This document shows positions 1 through 8,086 of a stretch of 26,195 nucleotides of DNA, piece after piece (position 1 is the stretch's first letter; each line of letters opens with the position of its first letter). A model generated the notes under the pieces. That model saw nothing but the letters and a program-made list of their open reading frames with translations. It was not told where the DNA came from and searched no databases. This stretch comes from Clostridiales bacterium UBA929 (GTDB lineage: Bacteria > Bacillota > Clostridia > Oscillospirales > UBA929): assembly GCA_002293625.1 (NCBI GenBank), contig DBDP01000003.1:1-26195 (forward strand). The letters run 5' to 3'. Both the position numbers and the translations under genes were made by a program.

Positions 1-2084
1 CGCGCTTCCGTGACGCGCTGCCCGCGCTTGGGCGAGACGACGCCGACGCCCTGCGTGCCGCGCGTGGTTTTCGGCTCCAGCGAAGCCGTGTGGAAGATGA
101 CGCAGCGTTTGTCGGACGTGAACACCGCCATTTCCATATCTTCGCGCAAAACAAGCGCCATAACGAGCGGGCTTTTATCAGAGTACGCGTTCGTCAGCTT
201 ACGGCGGTTGGAGAGGGTTTGGTAGGAGGACATCTCCACCCGCGCGGCGCGCCCGTTCTCGAAGAAAAAGAGCAAATGTCCGGCGTAACCTTCTCCCGGC
301 AGGCAGGCAAACACCACCGTCTCGCCCCCGTCCATGCCCAGTTTAGACGGGAGGTAGTCACCCAGCACCGATGCTTTCGTGTCGTCGAAATCGTGCAGAC
401 GCGCTTTGTAGCATTGCTGGCGGTTGGTAAACACCAAAATCTCGCCGCGATTGCTGCCCTCCCATTGCAAATACGGACCGTCGCCCTCTTTATACTTCTG
501 CTCACCCGACATGCGCAGCGAAAGGGGCGTAATCTTTTTAATATACCCTTCGCGGGATAAAAAGACATGGACAGGGTAATCCTCCGCTTCCTCCACAACC
601 TTTTCGTCGGTATGATCATAGATTAAGAGCGTCTTACGGGGTTTTCCGTACTTCTTTTCAATTACCTTTAGCTCATCTATGATGATGCGGTCGATTTTCG
701 AAGGGGTGTTGAGCGTGTCCTCCAAGTCCCTAAGTTCGCCCTCAAGCGCCGAAACTTCCTCCACACGTTTGAGTATGTACTGCTTGTTGATGTTGCGCAG
801 GCGTATGTCGGCGATGAACGACGCCTGTATCTCGTCGATACCGAACGCGATCATCAGGTTGGGGACAACCTCCGCTTCCTCCTCCGTTTCGCGGATGACG
901 CGGATGGCGCGGTCAATATCCAACAGTACCTTTTGCAGCGCGTAAAGCAGATGCAGCTTTTCCTTCAGCTTGCCCGCTTGAAAGAAGCAGCGCCGACGCA
1001 CGCATTCCCGCCGCCACGCGCACCATTCCTCCAGCACCCCGCGCACCGAAAGGACGCGCGGCGTTCCGGCGATCAGGATATTGAAATTGCACGAAAAGCT
1101 GTCCATCAGCGGCGTCTTTTGAAAGAGCAGTTTCATCACCCGCTCGGGATCCGCGCCGCGCTTGAGGTCAACAGTCAGCTTCAGCCCCGAGATGTCGGTT
1201 TCGTCCCGCATGTCGGCGATGTCGCGCAGCTTGCCTTCCTTCATCAGCTTGCCGACGGCGTCAAGCACGGCCTCGACGGTGGTGGAGTACGGGATTTCGT
1301 AAATCTCAATCACACCGGCGCGGGGGTCGTGCCGCCACCGGGCGCGCACCTTGAACGAACCCCGCCCGGTTTCATAGAGCGTTTTCATCTCGTCTCTGTT
1401 ATACAGCAATTCGCCGCCGGTGGAGAAGTCCGGCGCGGGCAATGTGTCTAAAAGGTCGCAATCCGGATCTTTCATATACGCAATCGTGGTCTTGCATACC
1501 TCGGAGAGGTTAAATCCGCAGAGCTGGCTCGCCATGCCGACCGCGATGCCCTGATTAGCCGACACGAGGACGTTTGGGAAGGCGGTTGGCAGCAAAGCCG
1601 GTTCGCGCATGGTGTTATCGTAGTTATCGGTAAAATCCACGGTGTCGCTGTCGATATCGGCGAAAACCTCATGGCAGATGGCGTCCAGTTTGACCTCGGT
1701 ATAGCGCGACGCGGCATAAGCCATATCGCGGGAGAACACCTTGCCGAAGTTGCCCTTGCTGTCGATAAACGGGTGCAGCAGTGACTCGTTGCCTCTCGCG
1801 AGGCGCACCATCGTCTCGTAAATCGCGCTGTCTGCGTGCGGGTTCAGGCGCATCGTCTGCCCGACGACATTCGCGCTTTTGGTACGGCTGCCGATCAGCA
1901 GCCCCATTTTGTACATTGTGTACAGCAGTTTGCGGTGCGACGGCTTGAACCCGTCAATCTCCGGGATCGCGCGGGAGATGATGACGCTCATCGCGTAAGG
2001 CATAAAGTTTTGTTTCAGCGTTTTGGTAATCGGCTCCCGGCGCAACGGCGCGGGAATCAGTTCGGTTTTCGGCTTCTTCGGCAT
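1..2084 (-). CDS. parC: DNA topoisomerase IV subunit A, ParC-type (3' end cut off by window edge)
   Basis: This is the DNA-cleaving subunit of a type IIA topoisomerase, which unlinks daughter chromosomes together with ParE. About 694 residues are visible, and the frame is still open at base 3. The N-terminal breakage-reunion domain is complete. It includes the segment around AASRYTEVKL, whose Tyr128 is the expected DNA-linking tyrosine, and the KSANVVGQTMRLNPH stretch typical of the A subunit. The C-terminal part is a beta-propeller-like repeat region. Where gyrases carry the GyrA box (a QRRGGRG-like motif), residues about 522-534 read LRMSGEQKYKEGD. The missing box favours ParC over GyrA. 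The ATG at 2084 follows a GGGAGG site at 6 nt. The gene lies 14 nt after hepT and is probably cotranscribed with it. No parE is adjacent, which is unusual because parE-parC pairs are common in Firmicutes. The family assignment is secure; ParC over GyrA is likely. Confidence 0.9.
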   Translation of the reverse strand, partial: MPKKPKTELIPAPLRREPITKTLKQNFMPYAMSVIISRAIPEIDGFKPSHRKLLYTMYKMGLLIGSRTKSANVVGQTMRLNPHADSAIYETMVRLARGNESLLHPFIDSKGNFGKVFSRDMAYAASRYTEVKLDAICHEVFADIDSDTVDFTDNYDNTMREPALLPTAFPNVLVSANQGIAVGMASQLCGFNLSEVCKTTIAYMKDPDCDLLDTLPAPDFSTGGELLYNRDEMKTLYETGRGSFKVRARWRHDPRAGVIEIYEIPYSTTVEAVLDAVGKLMKEGKLRDIADMRDETDISGLKLTVDLKRGADPERVMKLLFQKTPLMDSFSCNFNILIAGTPRVLSVRGVLEEWCAWRRECVRRRCFFQAGKLKEKLHLLYALQKVLLDIDRAIRVIRETEEEAEVVPNLMIAFGIDEIQASFIADIRLRNINKQYILKRVEEVSALEGELRDLEDTLNTPSKIDRIIIDELKVIEKKYGKPRKTLLIYDHTDEKVVEEAEDYPVHVFLSREGYIKKITPLSLRMSGEQKYKEGDGPYLQWEGSNRGEILVFTNRQQCYKARLHDFDDTKASVLGDYLPSKLGMDGGETVVFACLPGEGYAGHLLFFFENGRAARVEMSSYQTLSNRRKLTNAYSDKSPLVMALVLREDMEMAVFTSDKRCVIFHTASLEPKTTRGTQGVGVVSPKRGQRVTEA

Positions 2085-2098
2085 GGGTTCCTCCCTGT

Positions 2099-2425
2099 TT
2101 ACAAAATATCTGCCAGTTTGCGTCTCAAATCAGGCAGGTCTTCCGTAATCAGCTCCCAAACCAACCGTATATTTACACCCTCATAGTCATGAACAATACG
2201 ATTTCGCAGCCCATACAGTGCCCGCCACGGTATTTCCGAATGTTTATCAGTGAATGATCCGTCTAATTTACTGACGAGTTCGCCAATTTGGCTTAAGTTA
2301 AATACGCAGGATTCCACACGCATCGGATCGGACGAAAACGTGTCATAAACAGACACATCCTTGCAATAACAGAGGATCTTCTCCGCGTATCCCATAATTT
2401 TATGAATAATAATGTCATTCCTCAT
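2099..2425 (-). CDS. hepT: HepT-like HEPN ribonuclease toxin
   Basis: This 108-residue all-alpha protein belongs to the HepT/DUF86 branch of the HEPN superfamily. It carries the diagnostic RX4HXY motif as RNRIVHDY at about residues 73-80. In characterised MntA-HepT pairs this motif is the RNase active site, and its tyrosine is AMPylated by the partner nucleotidyltransferase to silence the toxin. The start overlaps the end of mntA by 11 nt, and a GGGAG site lies about 9 nt upstream, so the two are translationally coupled. All motif residues are present, so the toxin may be active. The DNA is visibly more AT-rich than the neighbouring parC and acyltransferase genes, which fits horizontal acquisition. 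The family call is firm; activity is inferred. Confidence 0.88.
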   Translation of the reverse strand: MRNDIIIHKIMGYAEKILCYCKDVSVYDTFSSDPMRVESCVFNLSQIGELVSKLDGSFTDKHSEIPWRALYGLRNRIVHDYEGVNIRLVWELITEDLPDLRRKLADIL

Positions 2426-2714
2426 GGATAACTACTCCCGTCGCGGCAATCTCCCTGTCAATCTTCGCGCCTCTCTCAATGTGCGTGACATCGAACATAT
2501 CCACGTCCTTCCCCAGGGCCATGCGTACATCTTCGCACAGAGAAATAAATTGCAACCCGCGCAGCCCGCTGTCCACCAATAAGTCAACGTCGCTCTTCTC
2601 ATTCGCTGTTCCTTTTGCGAAAGAGCCGAACAATACAGCGCGTTTTACCTTATACCGGCTAAAAACCGGCATTAAAATGGAACGCACATCCGCCGGTGAA
2701 TACTGCTGCTCCAC
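2415..2714 (-). CDS. mntA: MntA-like minimal nucleotidyltransferase antitoxin
   Basis: This is a small nucleotidyltransferase of the DNA polymerase beta superfamily. It is the antitoxin partner of HepT, and characterised relatives transfer AMP to a HepT tyrosine. The catalytic GSX10DXD motif is intact (GSFAKGTANEKSDVD), and an aspartate-containing strand (VDMFDV) that may supply the third acidic residue follows. I chose the GTG at 2714, giving 99 residues, because a perfect AGGAGG lies 7 nt upstream at 2722-2727. An in-frame ATG at 2741 is less likely because it lies upstream of that site and would put the site inside the coding sequence. The gene starts 27 nt after the acyltransferase stop and overlaps hepT by 11 nt. 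Antitoxin-first order is usual for this pair. Confidence 0.87.
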   Translation of the reverse strand: MEQQYSPADVRSILMPVFSRYKVKRAVLFGSFAKGTANEKSDVDLLVDSGLRGLQFISLCEDVRMALGKDVDMFDVTHIERGAKIDREIAATGVVIHEE

Positions 2715-2721
2715 GATATAA

Positions 2722-2727
2722 CCTCCT
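2722..2727 (-). promoter_or_regulatory. Shine-Dalgarno site fixing the mntA GTG start
   Basis: AGGAGG read on the minus strand ends 7 nt before the GTG at 2714. This is the reason for preferring the 99-residue MntA over a version nine residues longer from the ATG at 2741. Confidence 0.8.
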
Positions 2728-2741
2728 GTTCGAAAAAACAC

Positions 2742-3335
2742 TCACCCGCCGTCCATCACCCGTTGTATATCACCGATCAGCTCGTCAAAGCGGTTCTTCT
2801 TGACCTCAAGCGGTTCGTGGAAGGTGAAGGTAATACGGGCGAACGGCAGTGGGATAATGTATTTATCCCAGCGTTTTTTCAGCGTAATTTTGCGTCTTAC
2901 CTCTACCGATACGGGAAGTACGCGCTTCTTCGCGAGCCACGCGGTGGTGAGGAAAAAGCGCTGCGGCACATGATAAGGCCCCAGCGGACCGTCCATACTG
3001 TAGCAGATGTGGTTTTTCGCCGCGCCGCCCAGCATCCTGCGGATGTCCAGCAGGGTGGTGTCCGGGTCGGATTCGTCGGGCATATGGAACGGCACATAGC
3101 CGAACTTACGCCCGACGTCGGCAATCAGGTCGCCGCGTTTGTGGCGGGTCGTGATGATAATATCACCCCGCCCGCGAAGCTGCGGGTAATAGCAGAAGCT
3201 GCTGCCATGCCAAAAGCCGACGGCAAATGTCTCATTTTCAAACAGAAGGTCGCGCCGCCCTTTGTAGATCACATTGCTCGTCGCGTAAACCAAACGTATA
3301 TACAGCGCGGTCAGACCAGCGGCGAATTTACCCAT
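2742..3335 (-). CDS. DUF374-type lysophospholipid acyltransferase family protein
   Basis: This 197-residue protein resembles the DUF374 branch of the lysophospholipid/lauroyl acyltransferase superfamily. Members are expected to transfer an acyl chain to a glycolipid or lysolipid at the membrane. Visible family features are FAVGFWHGSSF (histidine of the acyltransferase HX motif, about residue 42), ITTRHKRGDLIADVGRKFG, and YSMDGPLGPYHVPQ, which matches the family DGPxGP signature. The ATG at 3335 overlaps the stop of the upstream glycosyltransferase by 8 nt (ATGGGTAA), indicating translational coupling. In-frame sequence further upstream is antisense-like and lies inside the glycosyltransferase gene, so I excluded it. 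The substrate is unknown. Its place after a flippase-like protein and a GT4 enzyme suggests glycolipid acylation, which is inference. Confidence 0.8.
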   Translation of the reverse strand: MGKFAAGLTALYIRLVYATSNVIYKGRRDLLFENETFAVGFWHGSSFCYYPQLRGRGDIIITTRHKRGDLIADVGRKFGYVPFHMPDESDPDTTLLDIRRMLGGAAKNHICYSMDGPLGPYHVPQRFFLTTAWLAKKRVLPVSVEVRRKITLKKRWDKYIIPLPFARITFTFHEPLEVKKNRFDELIGDIQRVMDGG

Positions 3336-4500
3336 TCTTTTTTGCGATGACCGCGCGGTATGTGCGTGTCGCTTGCTCCGCCATCGCTTCCACCGAATAC
3401 TGCTTCGCGTGTTCATACGCGTTATCGGAAAGTCTGCGCATCTCGGCGGGGTCATCCAAAAGCGCCGCGACTCGCGCCGCCCATTCCTCGATATCCTCAT
3501 GTGTCCTGTAACCGTTGTAGCCGTCAACGATTACGTCGTCGGCACCGCTGCAATAAACGGAAACCGCGCCGCACCGGGCGGCCATCGCTTCATACAGAAC
3601 AGTACCCTGCACCTCGGAGGTGGAGGCGAACACAAAAAAATCACTCGCTTCAAGATACCGCCCGACTTCCGGCTGCGGCACCTCGCCGATCATAACGACC
3701 GTATCGCTGAGACCCAGCTCGACAATCGCTTCGTCTAAGGAGGCGCGATCCGGTCCGCCGCCGACGATCATGCACGTAAACACGGCGGAAGTCAGCTCTT
3801 TGACCCGCTTCAACCCTTTGAGCATAAAGTGAAAGTTCTTCTCCGGCGCGAGCCGCGCGACGGAACACAGAAGAATCCCATCCTTCGGCGCGTACTGCTT
3901 ACGCAGCGCGCCGCCTGCCCCTTTGGGAACCATGTATACCCCCGTCGCCATAATGCTGATCGGCGTCGTGACCTTCATCGATTCGAGGTACGCTTTGGAG
4001 GTTCCGACCGGGGAGAAGACGGCATCGCACCGCTGTGAGAATTTGCAGATGATGCTGTGCGCTATGTAGCGCTTAAAAGCACGCTTGAATAGTGGCAGGT
4101 AGTGGCTGTACTGGTCGTACATGGTGTGCTGGGTGTATACCGAGGGTAAGCCGTATTTCCGGGCGAGTTTGTGACCTTTTTTACCCATCCAAAAGGGGTG
4201 GTGGGAATGCACCACATCAAAGCCGCGCCGTAAGAACTCCTTGCGTATGCGACTGGAAAAAACATTGATAAGTGGGAAGTTGTACACTTTTGTTTTATGG
4301 TAGCGCAGCAGTTTGCAGCGCACGATGTCGGGGTCGGCGTCCGGCGTTTTCTGTTCGGGGTACTGGGGGCAGAAGATGGTAACGGAATGCCCCATCGCCC
4401 GCAGTCCTTTTGTCAGTTTCTCAATCGAGTTGGGGACACCCCCGACAAACGGATAATAGTTATCGGTGAACATGGCAACTCGTAAAGGCTTATCCTCCAT
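3328..4500 (-). CDS. GT4-family glycosyltransferase
   Basis: This 390-residue retaining glycosyltransferase has a GT-B fold. The N-terminal acceptor domain starts with a typical strand and glycine loop (RVAMFTDNYYPFVGGVPNSI), and the C-terminal nucleotide-sugar domain contains GGGPDRASLD and the EX7E motif (Glu296 and Glu304 in SEVQGTVLYE). The overall look resembles diacylglycerol glucosyltransferases and related lipid-sugar enzymes, but the acceptor cannot be read from sequence. The ATG at 4500 has AAGGAG 7 nt upstream and overlaps the flippase stop by 11 nt. It is the second gene of the envelope-lipid group and probably acts at the inner face of the membrane. Confidence 0.85.
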   Translation of the reverse strand: MEDKPLRVAMFTDNYYPFVGGVPNSIEKLTKGLRAMGHSVTIFCPQYPEQKTPDADPDIVRCKLLRYHKTKVYNFPLINVFSSRIRKEFLRRGFDVVHSHHPFWMGKKGHKLARKYGLPSVYTQHTMYDQYSHYLPLFKRAFKRYIAHSIICKFSQRCDAVFSPVGTSKAYLESMKVTTPISIMATGVYMVPKGAGGALRKQYAPKDGILLCSVARLAPEKNFHFMLKGLKRVKELTSAVFTCMIVGGGPDRASLDEAIVELGLSDTVVMIGEVPQPEVGRYLEASDFFVFASTSEVQGTVLYEAMAARCGAVSVYCSGADDVIVDGYNGYRTHEDIEEWAARVAALLDDPAEMRRLSDNAYEHAKQYSVEAMAEQATRTYRAVIAKKNG

Positions 4501-5575
4501 GCGTATGCTCCTTTTTCTTCCGGGTAATTGTGAACATCTCCCAATAAAACGCGGCGATACCGATGAGCGTGCCGGCATAGACGGTAAAAAAGCGCCAAAG
4601 CAGCGTCAGCGAGGTGATGTCCAGCTCGTTGCTGATGTGTTTAACCATCGTCGCGAAGCCGAACTCCGCAATCAGGGTGGCGCCGGGGGTTATGGCGAAG
4701 TACATAATAAAGTTGATTAAAATCTGCATCTGGTAGATGATGCCGGGCGATACGTCACGGTACCCCATCGCCCGAATTAAGAGGACGGTGAAAGAAAACA
4801 TGACAAACAGAAACAATCCGGTGCTTAGGATAGAAAGAGAGAGGAACTTCTTGCTTCCTCCTATAAAGAGCCGGATTCCCGCGTTAAAGTGCCGTATCTC
4901 GCCGGAGAGTTTAAGGTAAACTCTGCGCATTTTTACATGGGAAAGTATCTTTCTGCGACATAAAAAACGGAGAAAACGCAGAGCCATGCGCCTGACCCAC
5001 CGCTCGTTGGCGACTACGCGAAACAACGCGATAACAAGAGCAATGTATATAACCACCGTGATGATGAGAATCCACAGATACCCTCCGTCGAGCAGCACTT
5101 TCAGCAGCGCGGGATTGATCAGCAGAACGACAGGGAGCGCGAGCATAAAGAACATCACGGACAGCAGGGTGCGAATCGAGGTCGCGGCTGTCGCTCTGCC
5201 CATCGGGACGCCCGCTTTGGTTAAAAAATAGATCTGCGCAAAACCGCCGCCGGTGGCAAAGGGGGTGATCGTGGAGACAAACACATTGATAAACGACAGC
5301 TTGACGATATAGAAAAAAGACAGCTTGTGTCCAAGTGTCCGCAAAACAAAATAAAACCGCAGCGAGTCCAGCGCAAAAAAGACCAGCAGCAGCGCGAGTA
5401 TGCCGGACAGAGAAGCGGATGTGAAGAAGGATAAGTTGATGGATTGCCCTTGCCCGAAGACATTGTTGATGAACAGTATCGTCAATGCTGCCGCGCCGAC
5501 CAATACGGCGGTCAGGATTAAATACGTCCAGCCTTTCCCGCGTATGGAGTCCTGCTGCGGTATGCGTTTATTCAT
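4490..5575 (-). CDS. Flippase-like integral membrane protein (LPG synthase TM / YbhN family)
   Basis: This 361-residue protein has about eight hydrophobic segments and belongs to the lysylphosphatidylglycerol-synthase transmembrane/UPF0104 family. Signature segments are FINVFVSTITPFATGGGFAQIYFL (residues about 95-118) and the C-terminal FAITPGATLIAEFGF. Both match the family's conserved TPFxxGG and PG(A/G) loops. Family members are membrane proteins thought to move or modify lipids. No soluble MprF synthase domain is attached, so lysyl transfer is unlikely. It is the first gene after a sigma-A-type promoter at 5676-5704 and is coupled to the GT4 gene by an 11-nt overlap. That context suggests it handles the glycolipid made downstream, which is inference. 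Confidence 0.82.
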   Translation of the reverse strand: MNKRIPQQDSIRGKGWTYLILTAVLVGAAALTILFINNVFGQGQSINLSFFTSASLSGILALLLVFFALDSLRFYFVLRTLGHKLSFFYIVKLSFINVFVSTITPFATGGGFAQIYFLTKAGVPMGRATAATSIRTLLSVMFFMLALPVVLLINPALLKVLLDGGYLWILIITVVIYIALVIALFRVVANERWVRRMALRFLRFLCRRKILSHVKMRRVYLKLSGEIRHFNAGIRLFIGGSKKFLSLSILSTGLFLFVMFSFTVLLIRAMGYRDVSPGIIYQMQILINFIMYFAITPGATLIAEFGFATMVKHISNELDITSLTLLWRFFTVYAGTLIGIAAFYWEMFTITRKKKEHTHGG

Positions 5576-5675
5576 ATTAAAATTATCCCCCAGTTGATAC
5601 CGCCACTATACCGCTCATCCGTTAAGGAAGCGGGCAAGAATTCGTTAAGAAATCGTATAGATTACACCGCTTACT

Positions 5676-5704
5676 ACAGTACCATAAAAATGATAGCCTG
5701 TCAA
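5676..5704 (-). promoter_or_regulatory. Sigma-A-type promoter of the flippase-to-parC operon
   Basis: On the minus strand a perfect -35 TTGACA (5704-5699) is followed after 17 bp by TACTGT (5681-5676). The leader to the flippase ATG is about 95 nt. The rest of the 152-bp gap between the dehydrogenase stop and the flippase start shows no terminator and no further gene. Confidence 0.72.
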
Positions 5705-5727
5705 CAAATGCCGCAACGCGGACGATT

Positions 5728-6717
5728 CTAGTAACCCGCGAAAAAATCCACGGTGTTATAAAGCCGTTTCCCCGAAACATAACGCAAAAGCAGATCAAAG
5801 AACAGCTCAAAGTTGCGGTCGTGGTTTTGCGGGGACGCGCCGGAACAGTGTGGGGTAAGCAGTATGTTTTCCAAAGCCCGCAGCGGGCTTTCGGGCGAAA
5901 GCGGTTCTCCGGCAAACACATCCAGCGCGGCGGCGGTGATACGCTCCGTACGAAGCGCGGCGGCAAGATCTTCCTCGACAACGGCGGAACCGCGCCCGAC
6001 ATTAATAAAGAGCGCCGACGGCTTCATCGCGGCGAACGCGGACGCGTCAAAGACGCCGCGGGTTGCGGGTGTATCGGGCAGGCAGCCGATCACGACATCG
6101 GCGCGCGGCAGCGCGTCATGAAGGCGGCGCATACTGTAAACATCGGCAAAGCCGGGCGGCACTTCATAAACCAGCCGCCGCACCCCCAGCACCGTACAGC
6201 CCACCGCGCCGAACAGCGCGGCGGCATTGCGTCCCAAGTCTCCCATACCGCAGACGAGAACGGTTGATCCGGACAGTTCCCGCATGACGGGATGACGTTT
6301 CCAGCCGCCTTCGGTTTGCTGGCGTACATAATACGGAAGCTGGCGCAACAGCGCGAGCGCCATCCCCAAAGCATGTTCGGCAACCGTCTTTCCGTATACG
6401 CCGCGCGCGTTGGTTAACGTTATGGTGCGGTTCGCGTACAATGACAAATCGCCGTATGGCTCGATGCCGGCGTTGGGTAAATGATGCCACCGCAGCGTTT
6501 TCGCTTCGCGCAGATATACCGGCGGCGGGCAGCCGTACAGAACTTCGCAATCACGCAACGCGGCGGGAGTAACGCTTTTATATTCAATCAACTGCAGTTG
6601 CAGGTTTGAGGCGGCTTCGCGTATCTTTAGCAGACGCGACGGGCTTGTCTCGCTCGCGCCCGACGGGATGATGACGAGGTCGATGGAAACCAGCTCCTTT
6701 TGGGGGTAGTATCGCAC
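5728..6717 (-). CDS. D-isomer-specific 2-hydroxyacid dehydrogenase
   Basis: This NAD-dependent oxidoreductase of the D-2-hydroxyacid dehydrogenase family would interconvert a 2-keto acid and its D-hydroxyacid. The Rossmann motif GxGxxG is at residues 157-162 (GMGDLG). The catalytic trio is Arg242 (NVGRG), Glu271 (DVFAGEP) and His290 (LTPH). Length (up to 329 residues) is normal for the family. The substrate cannot be assigned, and no serA/serC or vancomycin-type neighbours are present. The start is doubtful. GTG at 6717 is the usual-codon choice but lacks a ribosome site, whereas AAGGAG at 6694-6699 sits 9 nt before an ATC at 6684 that would begin the protein just ahead of its first beta strand. 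It follows the htrA terminator, so it is probably transcribed on its own. Confidence 0.88.
   Translation of the reverse strand: MRYYPQKELVSIDLVIIPSGASETSPSRLLKIREAASNLQLQLIEYKSVTPAALRDCEVLYGCPPPVYLREAKTLRWHHLPNAGIEPYGDLSLYANRTITLTNARGVYGKTVAEHALGMALALLRQLPYYVRQQTEGGWKRHPVMRELSGSTVLVCGMGDLGRNAAALFGAVGCTVLGVRRLVYEVPPGFADVYSMRRLHDALPRADVVIGCLPDTPATRGVFDASAFAAMKPSALFINVGRGSAVVEEDLAAALRTERITAAALDVFAGEPLSPESPLRALENILLTPHCSGASPQNHDRNFELFFDLLLRYVSGKRLYNTVDFFAGY
6694..6699 (-). promoter_or_regulatory. Shine-Dalgarno site inside the annotated start of the dehydrogenase
   Basis: AAGGAG on the minus strand lies downstream of the GTG at 6717 and 9 nt before an in-frame ATC codon at 6684-6682. A weak CTGCCA-17-GATACT promoter overlaps the GTG itself. 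Together these suggest translation may begin at or near 6684, which would need a rare ATC start. Confidence 0.45.
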
Positions 6718-6746
6718 GGGGAAAGATCATTGGCAGCGCGCCTCAC

Positions 6747-6782
6747 AAAAACCATCCCCTTCCGGCGGAAAGGGGAGTGGTT
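6747..6782 (-). terminator. Intrinsic terminator after htrA
   Basis: Read on the minus strand, AACCA-C-TCCCCTT pairs with AAGGGGA-TGGTT around a short GC loop, and a T5 run follows. It lies 33 nt after the htrA stop. Confidence 0.8.
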
Positions 6783-6815
6783 AATCAATGCCCGTAATTT
6801 TCAACACTTCGTTTA

Positions 6816-8012
6816 TTACCGCAGGATTCCCTCTTCCACCAGCGCCACGTCCATCGTTAGGGTCTGACCGGCGCGGTACACCGTGAGCCGAAGCACGTCA
6901 CCGGCGTTGCGTTCCTCTTTAATGGCGTTGACGTCGGTGATGCCGGACACGGCTTCCCCGTCGATATGGGTAATGATATCGTTGCGGCGCAAACCCTTTT
7001 GGTAGGCATCGGACAGTTCGTTCACCTCTCTGATGCGAATCCCGGCAGGCAATCCGTAATCCTCCGCCACCGTGGGGCTGAACGAGGTATCTACCGTGAC
7101 CCCCAGTGCGGGACGACCGGTGACGAATCCGTTTTCAATCAGCTGCGCCACCAAAGGCGCCGCGGTGCTGCTCGGAATGGCGAAGCCAAGACCTTCAACC
7201 GATTGCTCCGTACTGCTCATGATCTTGCTGGAGATGATGCCAATAACCTGCCCGTACTGGTTCAGCAGCGGACCGCCGGAGTTGCCGGGGTTGACGGCGC
7301 AGTTGGTTTGCAGGACGTTCATTTTGATGTCGCCCGCGGGATCCTGAACGAAAATGTCGCGGTTGACGCCGGAAATAATACCGGTTGTGATCGTGTTTCG
7401 GAGATCAATGCCCAGCGGGTTACCGATGGCCGCTACCGGGTCGCCGTGTTCGATGGTGTCGGAGTTGCCAAACTCGACGGGGGACAGCCCGTTCGCTTCG
7501 ATTTTAATCACGGCAAGGTCGGAGATGCGGTCGGCACCGACGATCTGCGCGGGATACTCGGTGCCGTCGTGGAGCATGACGGTAATCTCTGCGCTCCCCT
7601 CCACCACGTGATTGTTGGTGATGACATACCCGTCCGCGCTCATGACAAAGCCGCTGCCCGTAGCTTTGCCGTAGATGGTTTCGGCAATGATTGCGGTAAC
7701 GGATGGCGCAACCTTTTTATAGATTTCGTTGAAGGACAACGGAACCAATTCCCCGTCCGGCTCCACCGTCCCGACCGAAACCTCCGGACGTGGAACGTTG
7801 GTGATCGGGAGATACGCTGGGGGCAGTTCTTCGGAGCGGTGAGCCGAAATGGCCTTATCCGGCTCTCCCAGCATCACCGTTCCGTCCGGGAACCGCACCA
7901 GAGCGATGCCCGATATTTGCAATGCCGAAAGCAGCACGACAGACACGATTAAAATCGCCGCCGTCAGTGCTGAGAACGCAATCAGAAACCCGCGGTTAGA
8001 ACGTTTCGGCAT
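6816..8012 (-). CDS. htrA: HtrA/DegP-type membrane-anchored serine protease with PDZ domain
   Basis: This 398-residue envelope-quality-control protease is anchored in the membrane by an N-terminal segment (residues about 9-34), with the catalytic domain outside. The trypsin-like triad is complete: His135 (NNHVV), Asp165 (SDLAVIK) and Ser245 (NPGNSGGPL). One PDZ domain covers about residues 300-395 and contains a substrate-binding strand near GIRIREV. This matches the HtrA-like layout of Gram-positive bacteria. The ATG at 8012 has GGAGG 7 nt upstream; a reading frame extends further upstream but crosses the promoter and neighbouring gene, so I rejected it. It is a single-gene unit with its own promoter and terminator. 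No CssR-type box is evident. Confidence 0.93.
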   Translation of the reverse strand: MPKRSNRGFLIAFSALTAAILIVSVVLLSALQISGIALVRFPDGTVMLGEPDKAISAHRSEELPPAYLPITNVPRPEVSVGTVEPDGELVPLSFNEIYKKVAPSVTAIIAETIYGKATGSGFVMSADGYVITNNHVVEGSAEITVMLHDGTEYPAQIVGADRISDLAVIKIEANGLSPVEFGNSDTIEHGDPVAAIGNPLGIDLRNTITTGIISGVNRDIFVQDPAGDIKMNVLQTNCAVNPGNSGGPLLNQYGQVIGIISSKIMSSTEQSVEGLGFAIPSSTAAPLVAQLIENGFVTGRPALGVTVDTSFSPTVAEDYGLPAGIRIREVNELSDAYQKGLRRNDIITHIDGEAVSGITDVNAIKEERNAGDVLRLTVYRAGQTLTMDVALVEEGILR

Positions 8013-8043
8013 AATTCCGCCTCCACAATTAACTTTGACCCCT

Positions 8044-8072
8044 ATTATAACCCAAAAACGTATGATTGTAAA
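8044..8072 (-). promoter_or_regulatory. Sigma-A-type promoter of htrA
   Basis: On the minus strand TTTACA (8072-8067), a 17-bp spacer and a perfect TATAAT (8049-8044) lie 31 nt before the htrA ATG. Confidence 0.75.
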
Positions 8073-8086
8073 GACGTTGCATAAAC

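Noticed and set aside
6796..6811. Stretch resembling the end of the 12161 MITE-like element (15 of 16 bases, inverted)
   Set aside because: A 16-mer with one mismatch is expected by chance at about this frequency in a 26-kb window, and the rest of the element is absent.
6966..7952. 328-residue plus-strand frame opposite htrA
   Set aside because: It lies wholly inside a well-supported htrA gene, and its composition is typical of a shadow frame.
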